Assembly (NCBI RefSeq): GCF_004366815.1
Contig: NZ_SORI01000002.1
Location: 186,001 to 250,000, forward strand
Source: Aminivibrio pyruvatiphilus
GTDB taxonomy: Bacteria > Synergistota > Synergistia > Synergistales > Aminobacteriaceae
Direction of reading: 5' to 3'
Length of the DNA: 64,000 nt
Below are positions 27,173 through 35,965 of the stretch, one piece after another; position 1 is the stretch's first letter; each line of letters opens with the position of its first letter. Under the pieces are notes generated by a model that did no database searches, was not told where the DNA came from, and saw only the letters and a program-made list of their open reading frames with translations. The position numbers and the translations under genes are program-made.

Positions 27173-28924
27173 TTATTTCCTGGGGACACGGGCTTCGAAG
27201 AGGGCTCCTGTCTCTGACGGGCGGAAGAAAAGATCCCCTCCTGAGCGGACCAGGATCCGTTTCGCTATGGCAAGGCCGAGACCATACCCTCCCTTGCCCC
27301 ACTCCCCCCTGGACCGGGAGGCATCTCCCCTCCGGAACCGCTCGAAAAGAACGGGGGCGGTCTCCGGAGAAATGCCGGGACCGTTGTCCGCTACCATGAT
27401 GCTCCAGAAACTCCCGTCCTCCCGGAGGATCAGGGACACCCTGCCCCCCTCGCTGGCCCCGAACTTCTCCCGGACATATTTCAGGCTGTTTTCCACGAGG
27501 TTCGAGAGCGCTCTCGACAGGTCTCCCGTCCTCACCACCGCCGGCGCCCGCGGGGGCACATCCGTTTCGATGGCGATCAGCGACGCGAAGGGATGGCTCC
27601 GGCACTGGTCGGCCACAGCCGCGAGGAGGAGGGAAAGATCGGCCTCCTCGGCGTCCCGGAGGGGCGGTTCCGATTCCATCCTCGAGAGCAGAAGCAGATC
27701 GTCCACCAGTCTGCTCATCCGTTCCTGCTGGGCGATGATGGAGGAAAGGAACTTTTTCCGCTGCTCCGCCGTCTCCTCCTCCGGTGCCTCTAGAAGGTAT
27801 TCGGCAGCCGCACGGATGGCGGTCAGGGGAGTCTGGAACTCGTGCCCGGCATCGGCGACAAAATCCCTGCGGGACTGTTCGATCCGCCGCTCCTCGGTAA
27901 GGTCGGTGATGACGAAAAGCACCCCCGTCGCCGTCTTCCTGGAGGCTATTCCAAGGCATCGTCCGTCAAGCTCGGGCAGGTCGAACACCCTGCTCTCCTC
28001 TCCCCCTTCCAGGGCGGAGAGGATGAGGCCGTACATTTCACCGGAAGGAAGCATCCGCTCCACCGGGGTTCCGGGGGGCACGTCTCCCCTCACGGCAAGC
28101 AGCCGGGCGGCGACCCTGTTCATGTACCGGACCCTTCTGCCGTCATCAAGCAGAACGACCCCCACCGGAAGGGCCGTGACGATCCTGGAGAGGTCCTCCC
28201 GTTCGGACCGGAGTTCCTCCATGGTGCCCCTGAGCTGGGCGGACATGCCGTCCAGGGCGCTGGAAAGCCGCTGCAGTTCCGGTTCGGCCATGAGGGGGAA
28301 GCGGACTTCCTCTCCCTGGGCAATTTTGCCCGCTGACTCGACTACCCGGTCGAGAGGACGGAAAAAGAGGCGGACCAGTCCGGCTCCGAAGGCTATGATC
28401 AGCGCCACGGCGACGAGAAGATAGAGAAGAAACCTGTTCCGGGTCTCGGCGAAGGCGGCTGAAAGATGTTCCAGGGGGTAGGCGGACCGGATGACCGCTG
28501 TCCGTTCCCCGTCAAGGGAAACCCTCCGGGCGAAATAGAGATAGTGCATGTTCGTGGTGGTGCTGTACCGCAGGGCCGTCCCCTCGCCTCCGGACAGGGC
28601 TTCCTTTACCTCGGGCCGTGAAAGGTGGTTGTCCATGGCTGTCGGGTCCCTTTCCGTGTCGGCGAGGACGGCGCCGCGGGCATCCACGAGGGTGACCCTT
28701 CCCCTCAGGATCCCCTCCCACCGGGCAAGATCCTTCAGAAAACCGGACACCCCTTCCTTCGACAGCGAGACGGACAGCAGGGCCGTCTGCCGGGAAAGCT
28801 CCAGGCCGCTCTGCCTGACGATTCCGTCCCGGACCACTCCGTAGAGCAGGCCCCAGCTGATGCCGAAAGCGCAGAAAACCACTGCGGCCACAAGGAGAAT
28901 CACCTTTTTTTTCAGGGTCAGCAT
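27173..28924 (-). CDS. phoR: Phosphate-sensing histidine kinase PhoR
   Basis: The product has 583 residues from the ATG at 28924 (GGGAGG ten bases before it). In-frame ATGs at 28933 and 28942 are too close to or upstream of that site. Two transmembrane helices (about 10-28 and 160-180) flank a periplasmic sensor. HAMP, a PAS domain (LPVGVVLLDDGRRVRYMN) and the H-box FVADAGHEFQTPLTAIRAA follow. The ATPase domain has LSRALSNLVENSLKYV, DNGPGI and GYGLGLAIAKRI. It probably phosphorylates PhoB at low phosphate under control of the Pst complex and PhoU. It is last in the operon, two genes after phoU. Confidence 0.92.
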   Translation of the reverse strand: MLTLKKKVILLVAAVVFCAFGISWGLLYGVVRDGIVRQSGLELSRQTALLSVSLSKEGVSGFLKDLARWEGILRGRVTLVDARGAVLADTERDPTAMDNHLSRPEVKEALSGGEGTALRYSTTTNMHYLYFARRVSLDGERTAVIRSAYPLEHLSAAFAETRNRFLLYLLVAVALIIAFGAGLVRLFFRPLDRVVESAGKIAQGEEVRFPLMAEPELQRLSSALDGMSAQLRGTMEELRSEREDLSRIVTALPVGVVLLDDGRRVRYMNRVAARLLAVRGDVPPGTPVERMLPSGEMYGLILSALEGGEESRVFDLPELDGRCLGIASRKTATGVLFVITDLTEERRIEQSRRDFVADAGHEFQTPLTAIRAAAEYLLEAPEEETAEQRKKFLSSIIAQQERMSRLVDDLLLLSRMESEPPLRDAEEADLSLLLAAVADQCRSHPFASLIAIETDVPPRAPAVVRTGDLSRALSNLVENSLKYVREKFGASEGGRVSLILREDGSFWSIMVADNGPGISPETAPVLFERFRRGDASRSRGEWGKGGYGLGLAIAKRILVRSGGDLFFRPSETGALFEARVPRK

Positions 28925-28929
28925 GGTCG

Positions 28930-29622
28930 TCATTCCTCCCATACCAGACGGTAGCCCCTTCCCCGGAGGGAATTGACCGCCAGGGCCGGGCGCTTTCCGT
29001 CGACGAGCTTCTTCCGGAGGCGAGAAATGTGAACGTCCACCGTCCTTGTGTCGCCGCCGTAGAAGCTCCAGATTTTCGACAGCAGCTCCTCCCTGGGAAC
29101 GGTACGCCCCATCCTCCTGGCCAGCACTTCGAGGAGGCGGAATTCCGTGGGGCTGAGGTCCAGGGGCGCCCCCCGGAGCAGGGCCGTTTCACCGTCGACT
29201 TCTATCCGTAGGCCGCCGTCCTCCACGATTCTGCCGCCTTCTTCCGGGCCGGACCTCCGGAGGAGGGCCTTGACCCGTGCGGCCAGCTCCGCCAGGGAGA
29301 AAGGTTTTTTCATGTAGTCGTCGGCGCCGATTTCCAGGCCCTCCACCACGTCCCGCTCTTCTCTCCGGGCGGTGAGCATGAGAACGGGGACGGAAGCGGT
29401 CTGGCGGTCCGCCTTGAGTCTGCGGCAGACCTCCCATCCGTCCATCTTCGGCAGCATGAGGTCCAGGATCACCAGGTCGGGCCTCAGGGAGAAGGCCATT
29501 TCAAGGGCCCTGTCTCCGTCGGCGGCGGAGGCCGTTTCATAGCCGTGCCGCCGAAGGGTCCGGGACACGACCTCCACGATGGCTTCCTCGTCCTCCACGA
29601 TAAGTATTCTCTGCCCCGGCAC
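28930..29622 (-). CDS. phoB: Phosphate regulon response regulator PhoB
   Basis: The product has 230 residues from a GTG at 29622, with AGGAG nine bases upstream inside the end of phoU. The receiver domain has acidic EDEE, phosphoacceptor Asp in VILDLMLPKMDGW, LTAR and the Lys of MKKPFS. The C-terminal OmpR-type winged helix has LSPTEFRLLEVLARR, TVDVHISRLRKKL and LRGRGYRL. Phosphorylated PhoB activates pst and other Pho genes. Candidate Pho boxes precede pstS in this window. Confidence 0.94.
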   Translation of the reverse strand: MPGQRILIVEDEEAIVEVVSRTLRRHGYETASAADGDRALEMAFSLRPDLVILDLMLPKMDGWEVCRRLKADRQTASVPVLMLTARREERDVVEGLEIGADDYMKKPFSLAELAARVKALLRRSGPEEGGRIVEDGGLRIEVDGETALLRGAPLDLSPTEFRLLEVLARRMGRTVPREELLSKIWSFYGGDTRTVDVHISRLRKKLVDGKRPALAVNSLRGRGYRLVWEE

Positions 29623-29625
29623 GGC

Positions 29626-30315
29626 TCACCGCTCCTTCGGACGCCGGAAGGCGGAGGCCTTCACGGTTTTGCCGGTATAGATATAGACCACCCGTTCCGC
29701 CACGTTTGTGATGTGGTCCCCCGCCCGCTCCAGGGTTCTGGCCACGTTCAGGAGCTGGGTCGCCTGGCCGATCCTCTGGGGATTCTCCATCATCATGAGC
29801 AGCAGTTCCCTCATGATCTGCTTTTCAAGGTCGTCCAGGAAGTCGTCCATGGGAAACACGGCCTTCGCGGCCTCGGCGTCGCCGGTATCGAAGGCGGTGA
29901 GCGCTTTTTCCACCATGACGGCGAGGGCGTCCACCATGCGGGGAATGTCGATGAGGGGCTTGATGAGTTCCTTGTCGGCCAGGTCGAGGGCCACCTTGGC
30001 GATGTTGCCGCCGTAGTCGCCGATCCGCTCCAGGTCTATGGCCATGTGCATGATGGACGTCACGGCCCGGAGATCCTCACCGAGGGGCTGGTACCGCGCG
30101 GTGAAGTGCATGCAGGCGCTGTCCACTCCTTCAGCCAGCTCGTCGAGCTCGTCGTCCTTTTCGATGACGCTGCGGGCGACGGCTGCATCCTGGTTCTTCA
30201 TCGCCCACACCGCCCTGGAGATGGCTTCCTCCGCCATCCTCCCGAGCCGGAGGATCATCCGCTTCAGCTCTCCGAGGTCCTCCTCAAGCTGTTTTCTCAG
30301 GTTGATTTCGTTCAT
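29626..30315 (-). CDS. phoU: Phosphate signalling protein PhoU
   Basis: The product has 229 residues, all-helical, with two PhoU repeats. Metal-binding E/D-x3-D type motifs are visible: IDLERIGDYGGNIAKVA in repeat one and RTLERAGDHITNVAERVVY in repeat two. It links Pst transport activity to PhoR, damping the kinase when phosphate is plentiful. It sits between pstB and phoB, with a three-base gap to the phoB start codon. Confidence 0.95.
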   Translation of the reverse strand: MNEINLRKQLEEDLGELKRMILRLGRMAEEAISRAVWAMKNQDAAVARSVIEKDDELDELAEGVDSACMHFTARYQPLGEDLRAVTSIMHMAIDLERIGDYGGNIAKVALDLADKELIKPLIDIPRMVDALAVMVEKALTAFDTGDAEAAKAVFPMDDFLDDLEKQIMRELLLMMMENPQRIGQATQLLNVARTLERAGDHITNVAERVVYIYTGKTVKASAFRRPKER

Positions 30316-30339
30316 TGCCTCTTCCTCCCCCCTCGGCCC

Positions 30340-31098
30340 CTAGCCGAACCTTCCGGTGATATAATCTTCCGTCCGCTTGTCCCCGGGCGACGTGAACATT
30401 TTCGGCGTGCTGTCATACTCCACCAGGTCGCCCAGGAGGAAAAACGCCGTCCTGTCGGAAATGCGGGCGGCCTGCTGCATGTTGTGGGTCACGATGACCA
30501 CAGTATAGTTCTTCTTGAGCTCTCTCACCAGCTCTTCGATGCGGGCGGTGGCCAGGGGGTCCAGGGCGCTCGTGGGCTCGTCCATCAGAAGGACGGCCGG
30601 TTCCGTGGCTATGGCCCGGGCGATGCAGAGCCGCTGCTGCTGCCCGCCGGAGAGGCCCGTGCCGGGGCTTTTGAGCTTGTCCTTCACCTCGTCCCACAGG
30701 GCGGCGCCGGTGAGGCTGCTCCGGACGATTTCGTCGAGCTTTTCCCTGTTCCGGATGCCGTGAAGGCGCGGGCCGTAGGCCACGTTGTCATAGATGGACA
30801 TGGGGAACGGGTTGGGCTTCTGGAACACCATGCCCACCTTCCGCCTCAGGGCGATCACGTCCGTTCCCCTATCGTAGATGTCGGTGCCGTCGATGCGGAT
30901 TTCTCCTTCAAACCGGGCGGAGGGGATGAAATCGTTCATCCTGTTGATGCATCTCAGAAACGTGCTCTTGCCGCAGCCGGAAGGCCCGATGAGGGCCGTC
31001 ACGTTTTTTTCAAGGATGTCCGCGGAGACGTCCTTGAGCACCCGGGCCGCCCCGTAATAGAGATTCACGTTTTTCGCGCTGATCTGTATTTTTTCCAT
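30340..31098 (-). CDS. pstB: Phosphate ABC transporter ATPase PstB
   Basis: The product has 252 residues, standard PstB length. Walker [10 protein letters not shown], signature LSGGQQQR, Walker [13 protein letters not shown] and switch His in VTHNMQQA are all present. [15 protein letters not shown] and [10 protein letters not shown] are PstB-specific. It powers phosphate import through PstCA. Confidence 0.97.
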   Translation of the reverse strand: MEKIQISAKNVNLYYGAARVLKDVSADILEKNVTALIGPSGCGKSTFLRCINRMNDFIPSARFEGEIRIDGTDIYDRGTDVIALRRKVGMVFQKPNPFPMSIYDNVAYGPRLHGIRNREKLDEIVRSSLTGAALWDEVKDKLKSPGTGLSGGQQQRLCIARAIATEPAVLLMDEPTSALDPLATARIEELVRELKKNYTVVIVTHNMQQAARISDRTAFFLLGDLVEYDSTPKMFTSPGDKRTEDYITGRFG

Positions 31099-31111
31099 TG
31101 TTCTCCCCCTC

Positions 31112-31966
31112 TTATCGGCGCATTCTCCGGCGAAGCCGGGACCGCATGAATATCCCCACGGAGCAGATTCCCAGGACGAGAAGAAGAAGGACGAGAACCG
31201 TTCCGTACTGTATGGGGCGGGTTTCTTCGATGAACGTTCCCGCCGTGGCGAGGACGTAGATGTGGTACGGCAGGGCCATTACCTCGGAAAACAGGCTCTT
31301 TGCGATATGGGGGGCGAAAAAGGCCGCGCCTGTGAACATGATGGGCGCCGTCTCCCCCGCCACCCGGCCGATGCTGAGGATGATCCCCGTGATAACCGTG
31401 GGGGCCGCCGAAGGAAGCACCACCCGCCGGATGGTCTGCCATTTCGAGGCTCCGAGGGCGTAGGAGCCGTCACGGTAGTCCTGGGGCACGGCGAGAAAGG
31501 CCTGTTCCGATGCGGTGACCATGAGGGGCAGAGTCAGGCACGCCAGCGTTAGCGCGGCGGAAAGAAGGCTCGGGCCGAACCGGAAGAGGATCACGAAAAG
31601 AGAGAGCCCGAAGAGGCCGAAGACTACCGAGGGCACCCCGGCGAGAGACCGGATGGCGAGCCTGAGGATGCGGGTGAACAGGTCGTCCCGGGCGTATTCG
31701 GCGAAGTAGAGCCCCGTGGCCACCCCGACGGGAATGGCGAAGGCCATGGCCACCGTCACGAGCTGCAGGGTCCCCACGAGGGGGGTCATTATGCCTCCCC
31801 TGGTCATGCTGTCCCGGGGAGGTTCCAGGAGGAAATCCAGGGAGAGAACGGAATACCCCCGCAGGAAGACAAAGGCCAGGACGGAAAATACAAGTGCGGT
31901 CAGTGTTATTCCGGCGGCCCAGCAGAGAAGGGTCATGATTTTGTCCGCTATTCGACGGCGATCCAT
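31112..31966 (-). CDS. pstA: Phosphate ABC transporter permease PstA
   Basis: The product has 284 residues with six transmembrane segments. The coupling-helix motif is [34 protein letters not shown], followed by [22 protein letters not shown], typical of PstA. It forms the channel with PstC. One base separates it from the pstC stop. Confidence 0.95.
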   Translation of the reverse strand: MDRRRIADKIMTLLCWAAGITLTALVFSVLAFVFLRGYSVLSLDFLLEPPRDSMTRGGIMTPLVGTLQLVTVAMAFAIPVGVATGLYFAEYARDDLFTRILRLAIRSLAGVPSVVFGLFGLSLFVILFRFGPSLLSAALTLACLTLPLMVTASEQAFLAVPQDYRDGSYALGASKWQTIRRVVLPSAAPTVITGIILSIGRVAGETAPIMFTGAAFFAPHIAKSLFSEVMALPYHIYVLATAGTFIEETRPIQYGTVLVLLLLVLGICSVGIFMRSRLRRRMRR

Positions 31967-31967
31967 G

Positions 31968-32831
31968 CTACCTCACCATCTTTCCCTTTTTCTCGACCCA
32001 GGCCGAGAGGAGGTTCACCGTCAGGGTCATGACCAGGAGGATCACGCCTCCGAAAAAAAGAGCGGCGTAGTGGGGAGAACCCACCGGGGTCTCCCCCATT
32101 TCGGCGGCGATGGTAGAGGTAAGAGGCCGGACGGGGTCGAAGACGGACAGGGGGATGATGGCCGCTCCGCCCGCGGCCATGAGGACCACCATGGTCTCTC
32201 CCATGGCCCGCATGATCCCAAGGAGGGAGGCACTCAGTATTCCCGGAAGGGCCGAGGGGATGACCACTTTCCGGGTGGTTTCCCAGCGGGTGGCTCCCAG
32301 GGCGTAGGAAGCGTCCCGGAGATCCTGGGGAACGGCACCGAGGGCTTCCTCGGCAAGGCAACTCACCACGGGAACGGTGAGAATGCCCAGCAGGAGGGAC
32401 GCGTTGAAGAGGTTCAGCCCCGAAAGCATATCGAAGGTTTCCTGCAGCCACGGGGCGAGGACCACCATGCCGATAAAGCCGAGGACGATGGAAGGGAAGA
32501 ACCCGAGAAGTTCGAGAATCGGCTTCAGGAGTTCCCGGATCGGCCGGGGTGCCGTCTCCGACACGAAAACGGCGATGAGAAGGCTGAAAGGGACCGCCAG
32601 CAGGCAAGACAGCCCCGTCACCGCAAGGGTGGCCGCGATGAGGGGAAACATGCCCAAAACCGGCGGGTTTTCTGCGGGGTACCACAAGTCGCCCCCAAAC
32701 AGCTCGTTCAGCGTGACGCTCCTGAGCACGGGAAGCCCTTCCCGGAAAAGGAAGTACAGGATGAAGAGCATGACCAGTATTCCCGCGCTTGAAATCCCCT
32801 TCACGATGGCTCCCGGCAGCCTGTCTTTCAT
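31968..32831 (-). CDS. pstC: Phosphate ABC transporter permease PstC
   Basis: The product has 287 residues from the ATG at 32831 with GAGGGA seven bases upstream. The 28 in-frame codons before it span the intercistronic hairpin and are not coding. It has six transmembrane segments and the coupling-loop motif EEALGAVPQDLRDASYALGATRWETTRKVVIPSALPGI, then GIMRAMGETMVVLMAAG. It is the channel partner of PstA. Confidence 0.95.
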   Translation of the reverse strand: MKDRLPGAIVKGISSAGILVMLFILYFLFREGLPVLRSVTLNELFGGDLWYPAENPPVLGMFPLIAATLAVTGLSCLLAVPFSLLIAVFVSETAPRPIRELLKPILELLGFFPSIVLGFIGMVVLAPWLQETFDMLSGLNLFNASLLLGILTVPVVSCLAEEALGAVPQDLRDASYALGATRWETTRKVVIPSALPGILSASLLGIMRAMGETMVVLMAAGGAAIIPLSVFDPVRPLTSTIAAEMGETPVGSPHYAALFFGGVILLVMTLTVNLLSAWVEKKGKMVR

Positions 32832-32857
32832 GACAATCCCTCTTTCATCATTGAATT

Positions 32858-32891
32858 GGTGCTCCCTCCCCCGGCCGGGGGAGGGAGCACC
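32858..32891 (-). other. Perfect hairpin between pstS and pstC
   Basis: A 15-bp perfect stem GGTGCTCCCTCCCCC/GGGGGAGGGAGCACC surrounds GGCC and begins 28 bases after the pstS stop. The sequence after it is not U-rich. It probably protects the pstS 3' end or reduces read-through, so that the binding protein is made in excess over the membrane parts. Confidence 0.75.
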
Positions 32892-32918
32892 GGATCCGCT
32901 GTCCGATTCCTTCATCCG

Positions 32919-33737
32919 CTACTTCAGGATCCTGAGGGGCACGAACCCGGTGGAGGCGACCACTTTCTGTCCTTCGTCACCGAGCATGTAGTTCATGAAC
33001 TTCATGATCTCGCCGGTGGGCCACCCCTTGGTGAACATGTAGAGGAAGCGGGCGATGGGGTAGGAACCGTCAAGGGCCGTCTCGGCGGAACCTTTCTTTC
33101 CGTTCACCATGAGGGGCTTCACAGTGTCGTTGATGTAGCCGATGCCGTCGTAGCCGATGGCATACTTGTTCTTTGCCACGGTGGTGAGCATGGCTCCCGA
33201 GGAGGCCACGATCAGGGCCCTGGGGGACACTCTTTCCTTCTTGAGAATGATCTCCTGCCAGGTCTCGTAGGTGCCGGAACTCGTGTCCCGTCCGACCACG
33301 GCGATGGGCTTGTCCTCTCCGCCCACGTCCTTCCAGCTGGTGATCTTGCCGGAGTAAATCGCCTGGAGCTGATCGATGGAAAGATCCTTGACGGGGTTGT
33401 CGGGGTGGACGATGGGGAGCAGGGCATCCATGGCCACTGCGAAGGGAACGGGGTATGTGCCCTTCTCCACCGCTGCCTTGACTTCGTCCTGCTTGATGAA
33501 CCTGGAGGAATTGGCGATGTGGGTGGTTCCGTCGATGATGGCCTTGATTCCGTTGCCGCTGCCGCCGCCGGAGACGCTGATCTTCACGCCTTCGTTTGCC
33601 GCCATGTACTTCTCCGCCGCCGCCTGGGCGATGGGAAGGACCGTGGTGGAGCCGTTCATGACGATTTCAGCCCCGAAGGCCATGCCCGAAAGGGAGAGGA
33701 TCGCTATTCCCGCGAGAACCGCTGCCGTTTTTCTCAT
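32919..33737 (-). CDS. pstS: Phosphate-binding protein PstS
   Basis: The product has 272 residues from the ATG at 33737 (AGGAGG upstream), with a signal peptide ending GMAFGAE. Phosphate-binding loops are visible as MNGSTTVLPIAQA, SGGGSGNGIKAIIDGTTHIANSSR and RDTSSGTYETW. The length fits the compact PstS class. It delivers phosphate to PstCAB in the periplasm. It is first in the pst-pho operon. Confidence 0.96.
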   Translation of the reverse strand: MRKTAAVLAGIAILSLSGMAFGAEIVMNGSTTVLPIAQAAAEKYMAANEGVKISVSGGGSGNGIKAIIDGTTHIANSSRFIKQDEVKAAVEKGTYPVPFAVAMDALLPIVHPDNPVKDLSIDQLQAIYSGKITSWKDVGGEDKPIAVVGRDTSSGTYETWQEIILKKERVSPRALIVASSGAMLTTVAKNKYAIGYDGIGYINDTVKPLMVNGKKGSAETALDGSYPIARFLYMFTKGWPTGEIMKFMNYMLGDEGQKVVASTGFVPLRILK

Positions 33738-33802
33738 TGCGAAAGAACCTCCTTGATTTTTTTCTGTCTGTTCGCCGGAGACCATCCCCGGCCGATAATG
33801 AA

Positions 33803-33854
33803 AGTATAGGCAGGATAGGTAACGGATGCAGCACGAGAATGTAACGGTTGTGAA
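33803..33854 (-). promoter_or_regulatory. pst promoter with candidate Pho boxes
   Basis: On the minus strand TTCACA (33849-33854), TTACAT (33839-33844) and TTACCT (33817-33822) occur with spacings of 10 and 22 bases, close to the 11-base periodicity of TTnACA Pho repeats. TATACT (33803-33808) follows as a -10. There is no good -35, as expected for an activated promoter. The pstS ATG is about 60 bases downstream of the expected start. Confidence 0.55.
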
Positions 33855-33884
33855 ACATCTTCGGCATCTCTCCCGTGCATGATA

Positions 33885-33890
33885 TATAAT
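33885..33890 (+). promoter_or_regulatory. -10 element for the racemase gene
   Basis: TATAAT lies 31 bases before the ATG at 33921, with a weak TTCGGC 19 bases upstream. This promoter is divergent from the pst promoter within a 183-base gap. Confidence 0.5.
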
Positions 33891-33920
33891 GTAGGGACAA
33901 AACTCTCCGGAGGTGTTTTC

Positions 33921-34625
33921 ATGGTGAACAGCAGACAGCCCGATAAAATTCTCGGTGTACTCGGCGGCATGGGGCCGGCGGCGGCGGCGGAGTTTCTCCG
34001 TCTCCTGGCGGAGCGGGCGCCCGTCTCCCGGGACCAGGAGCACGCCGTGACCTACCTGCTCTCCGACCCCCAGGTGCCCGACCGGAGCAGCGCCATTCTC
34101 GGCACGGGGGAGGACCCCACGGAGCGGCTGAAGAAGAATCTCCTCACCCTTGCGGGGTGGGGAGCCGACGTCCTTGCCGTACCCTGCAACACGGCCCATT
34201 TCTTCATCGATCGCTTCCGGGAGGAGCTGCCGGTACCCCTCATCCACATCATCGACGAGACGGTGGGGGCCGCCGGAAGGATGAGTCCTGCGGGTGCGTG
34301 GCTCCTGGCCACCCGGGGGACCATGGACAGCGGGCTCTACCAGCGCTACGGAGAGAAGAGAAACTACCCCTTTTTCGTTCCGTCCCTGGAAGTGCAGCAG
34401 AAGGTGCAGGAAAGCATCGAGCTGGTGAAGTCGAACAGAAAGGCGGAGGGAGGGGAACTGCTGAAAGGCGTGGTGCTGGAGCTGTGGGAGGAGAGGGATC
34501 TCCCCATATGCGCGGCCTGCACGGAGCTTCCCCTGGCCTACGACGCGTCGGGCCTTCCCCAGGAGAAGACCGTGTCCAGCCTGGGAGCCCTCTGCGAGGC
34601 CTGTCTCCGGGCTCTCTATCCCTGA
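33921..34625 (+). CDS. Aspartate/glutamate racemase family protein
   Basis: The product has 234 residues from the ATG at 33921 (CCGGAGG upstream). An in-frame ATG at 33879 lies over the -10 and is unlikely. GVLGGMGPAAAAEF is the family opening, and the two catalytic Cys are in VPCNTAHFF and CAACTELPLAY. It interconverts D and L forms of aspartate, glutamate or a related amino acid without a cofactor. It stands alone, ending in a shared terminator. Confidence 0.9.
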   Translation: MVNSRQPDKILGVLGGMGPAAAAEFLRLLAERAPVSRDQEHAVTYLLSDPQVPDRSSAILGTGEDPTERLKKNLLTLAGWGADVLAVPCNTAHFFIDRFREELPVPLIHIIDETVGAAGRMSPAGAWLLATRGTMDSGLYQRYGEKRNYPFFVPSLEVQQKVQESIELVKSNRKAEGGELLKGVVLELWEERDLPICAACTELPLAYDASGLPQEKTVSSLGALCEACLRALYP

Positions 34626-34635
34626 CGGAGGAAAA

Positions 34636-34675
34636 AGAAGGGCCTCTCCGGCATTTCCGGGGAGGCCCTTCTTTT
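34636..34675. terminator. Bidirectional terminator
   Basis: A 16-bp stem (one U-G pair), AGAAGGGCCTCTCCGG with CCGGGGAGGCCCTTCT and loop CATTT, has TTTTG after it on the plus strand and TTTTTCC on the minus strand. It serves both the racemase and the convergent phosphoesterase. Confidence 0.93.
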
Positions 34676-34683
34676 GTGGTCTC

Positions 34684-35868
34684 CTATTCCCTTACGATGT
34701 CGATGACCGTCACTTCGGGCGGGGTGAGGAACCGTATGGGAGGCCCCCAGGTTCCCGTGCCGTTGTTCACGTAGATCCGGCTCTGCCTCCCGGGAGAAGC
34801 GGCATGAGCCTGCCCGCTCCTCTCCGGGGGGACGATGGCCCGAAGACCGGGGCGGTAATCGTAGACCGCCCTGGTCGCCCAGTAAAAGGGCCAGATCTGG
34901 CCGCCGTGGGTATGCCCCGAAAGCTGGAGGTCAAACAGCCCCACAGCGTCGGAATCGACATAGGGCTGGTGCTTGAGGAGCACCACGAAGCGGTTCGGAG
35001 GCATCCCCGCCAGGACGGACGCATCCGGCACGCCGGGGTGGCCGTACCGCCTGGCCGCCCTGTCGTCCACCCCGGCAAGGATGACGCCCCCGGCTCGGAC
35101 AGCCTCGTTCCGCAGAACCCTCAGCCCGGCATGTTCCTTGAAGGCCAGAGCCTGACCGATGCCCGCATGGTATTCGTGGTTTCCCGTCACGGCGTAGATG
35201 CCGTGGGGCAGCTTCAGTCCCCGGAAGAGGGCGACCTCGGCCTGTCGCTCCTCCATGTCTCCGTCCACAAGATCCCCGGTGATGACGAGCATGTCGGGTT
35301 CCACGGCCTTCACTGCGTCCAGCATGGCGGCCAGCCGCTGCTCCTGGATGATCCACCCGAGGTGCACGTCGGAGAGCTGGGCGATGCGGACACGGTCCAC
35401 CCCCCGCGGCAGCTTCGCTGTGGGGATGGTGATGGTGACCGTCCTGATGTTCAGCGCCTCGAACCAGCCGTAGACGCAGATGGAAAGAGCCGCTGAGACT
35501 GCAATGAACGCCCGGAGCTTCGGAGAACCGAGCAGTTCGCCGAACCGTGAGGAGAGGAGCCCGTCGAGAATATAGAAGAGGAGCCTCACCATGTCGATGA
35601 GGACGAACCAGGCGAAGGTCATGAAGATGAAGGCCATCCACACGTATCCCGAGCAGGACAGAACCTTCCGGAGGGTGTGGGCATCCCCGAAATCGAAGAG
35701 CCAGAGGGCCCGTGCGCCGACGATCATGGCAAGAGACACCAGGATGAAAAGGGCGGTCCATTTCCAGCCCCGTCCTATGGCGCTTCTCAGCTTGAAGTAG
35801 ACAAAAACGTGCATGCTTCCGTAAATCAGCATGTAGAGCGAAAAAAACACGGCAAAGCTCCGGCTCAT
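34684..35868 (-). CDS. Membrane-anchored metallophosphoesterase (YkuE/YaeI-like)
   Basis: The product has 394 residues. Four transmembrane helices fill residues 1-145. The calcineurin-like domain has AQLSDVHLG, ITGDLVDGD, VTGNHEYHAG, LLKHQP and SGHTHGGQIWPF, all metal ligands of the family. The closing YVNNGTGTWGPPIRFLTPPEVTVI is typical of the YkuE/YaeI group, which act on phospholipid or UDP-lipid-type pyrophosphates at the membrane. The active site is probably extracytoplasmic. The substrate is unknown. Confidence 0.9.
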   Translation of the reverse strand: MSRSFAVFFSLYMLIYGSMHVFVYFKLRSAIGRGWKWTALFILVSLAMIVGARALWLFDFGDAHTLRKVLSCSGYVWMAFIFMTFAWFVLIDMVRLLFYILDGLLSSRFGELLGSPKLRAFIAVSAALSICVYGWFEALNIRTVTITIPTAKLPRGVDRVRIAQLSDVHLGWIIQEQRLAAMLDAVKAVEPDMLVITGDLVDGDMEERQAEVALFRGLKLPHGIYAVTGNHEYHAGIGQALAFKEHAGLRVLRNEAVRAGGVILAGVDDRAARRYGHPGVPDASVLAGMPPNRFVVLLKHQPYVDSDAVGLFDLQLSGHTHGGQIWPFYWATRAVYDYRPGLRAIVPPERSGQAHAASPGRQSRIYVNNGTGTWGPPIRFLTPPEVTVIDIVRE

Positions 35869-35965
35869 TCTCCATTCCTCCCTGCACTTCCGGCGGAAAA
35901 TTTAGAGGAATATTATAGCAGTATCCCCCGCCTCCCCGAATCGGCAGGAGAACGGATCATTCCGT

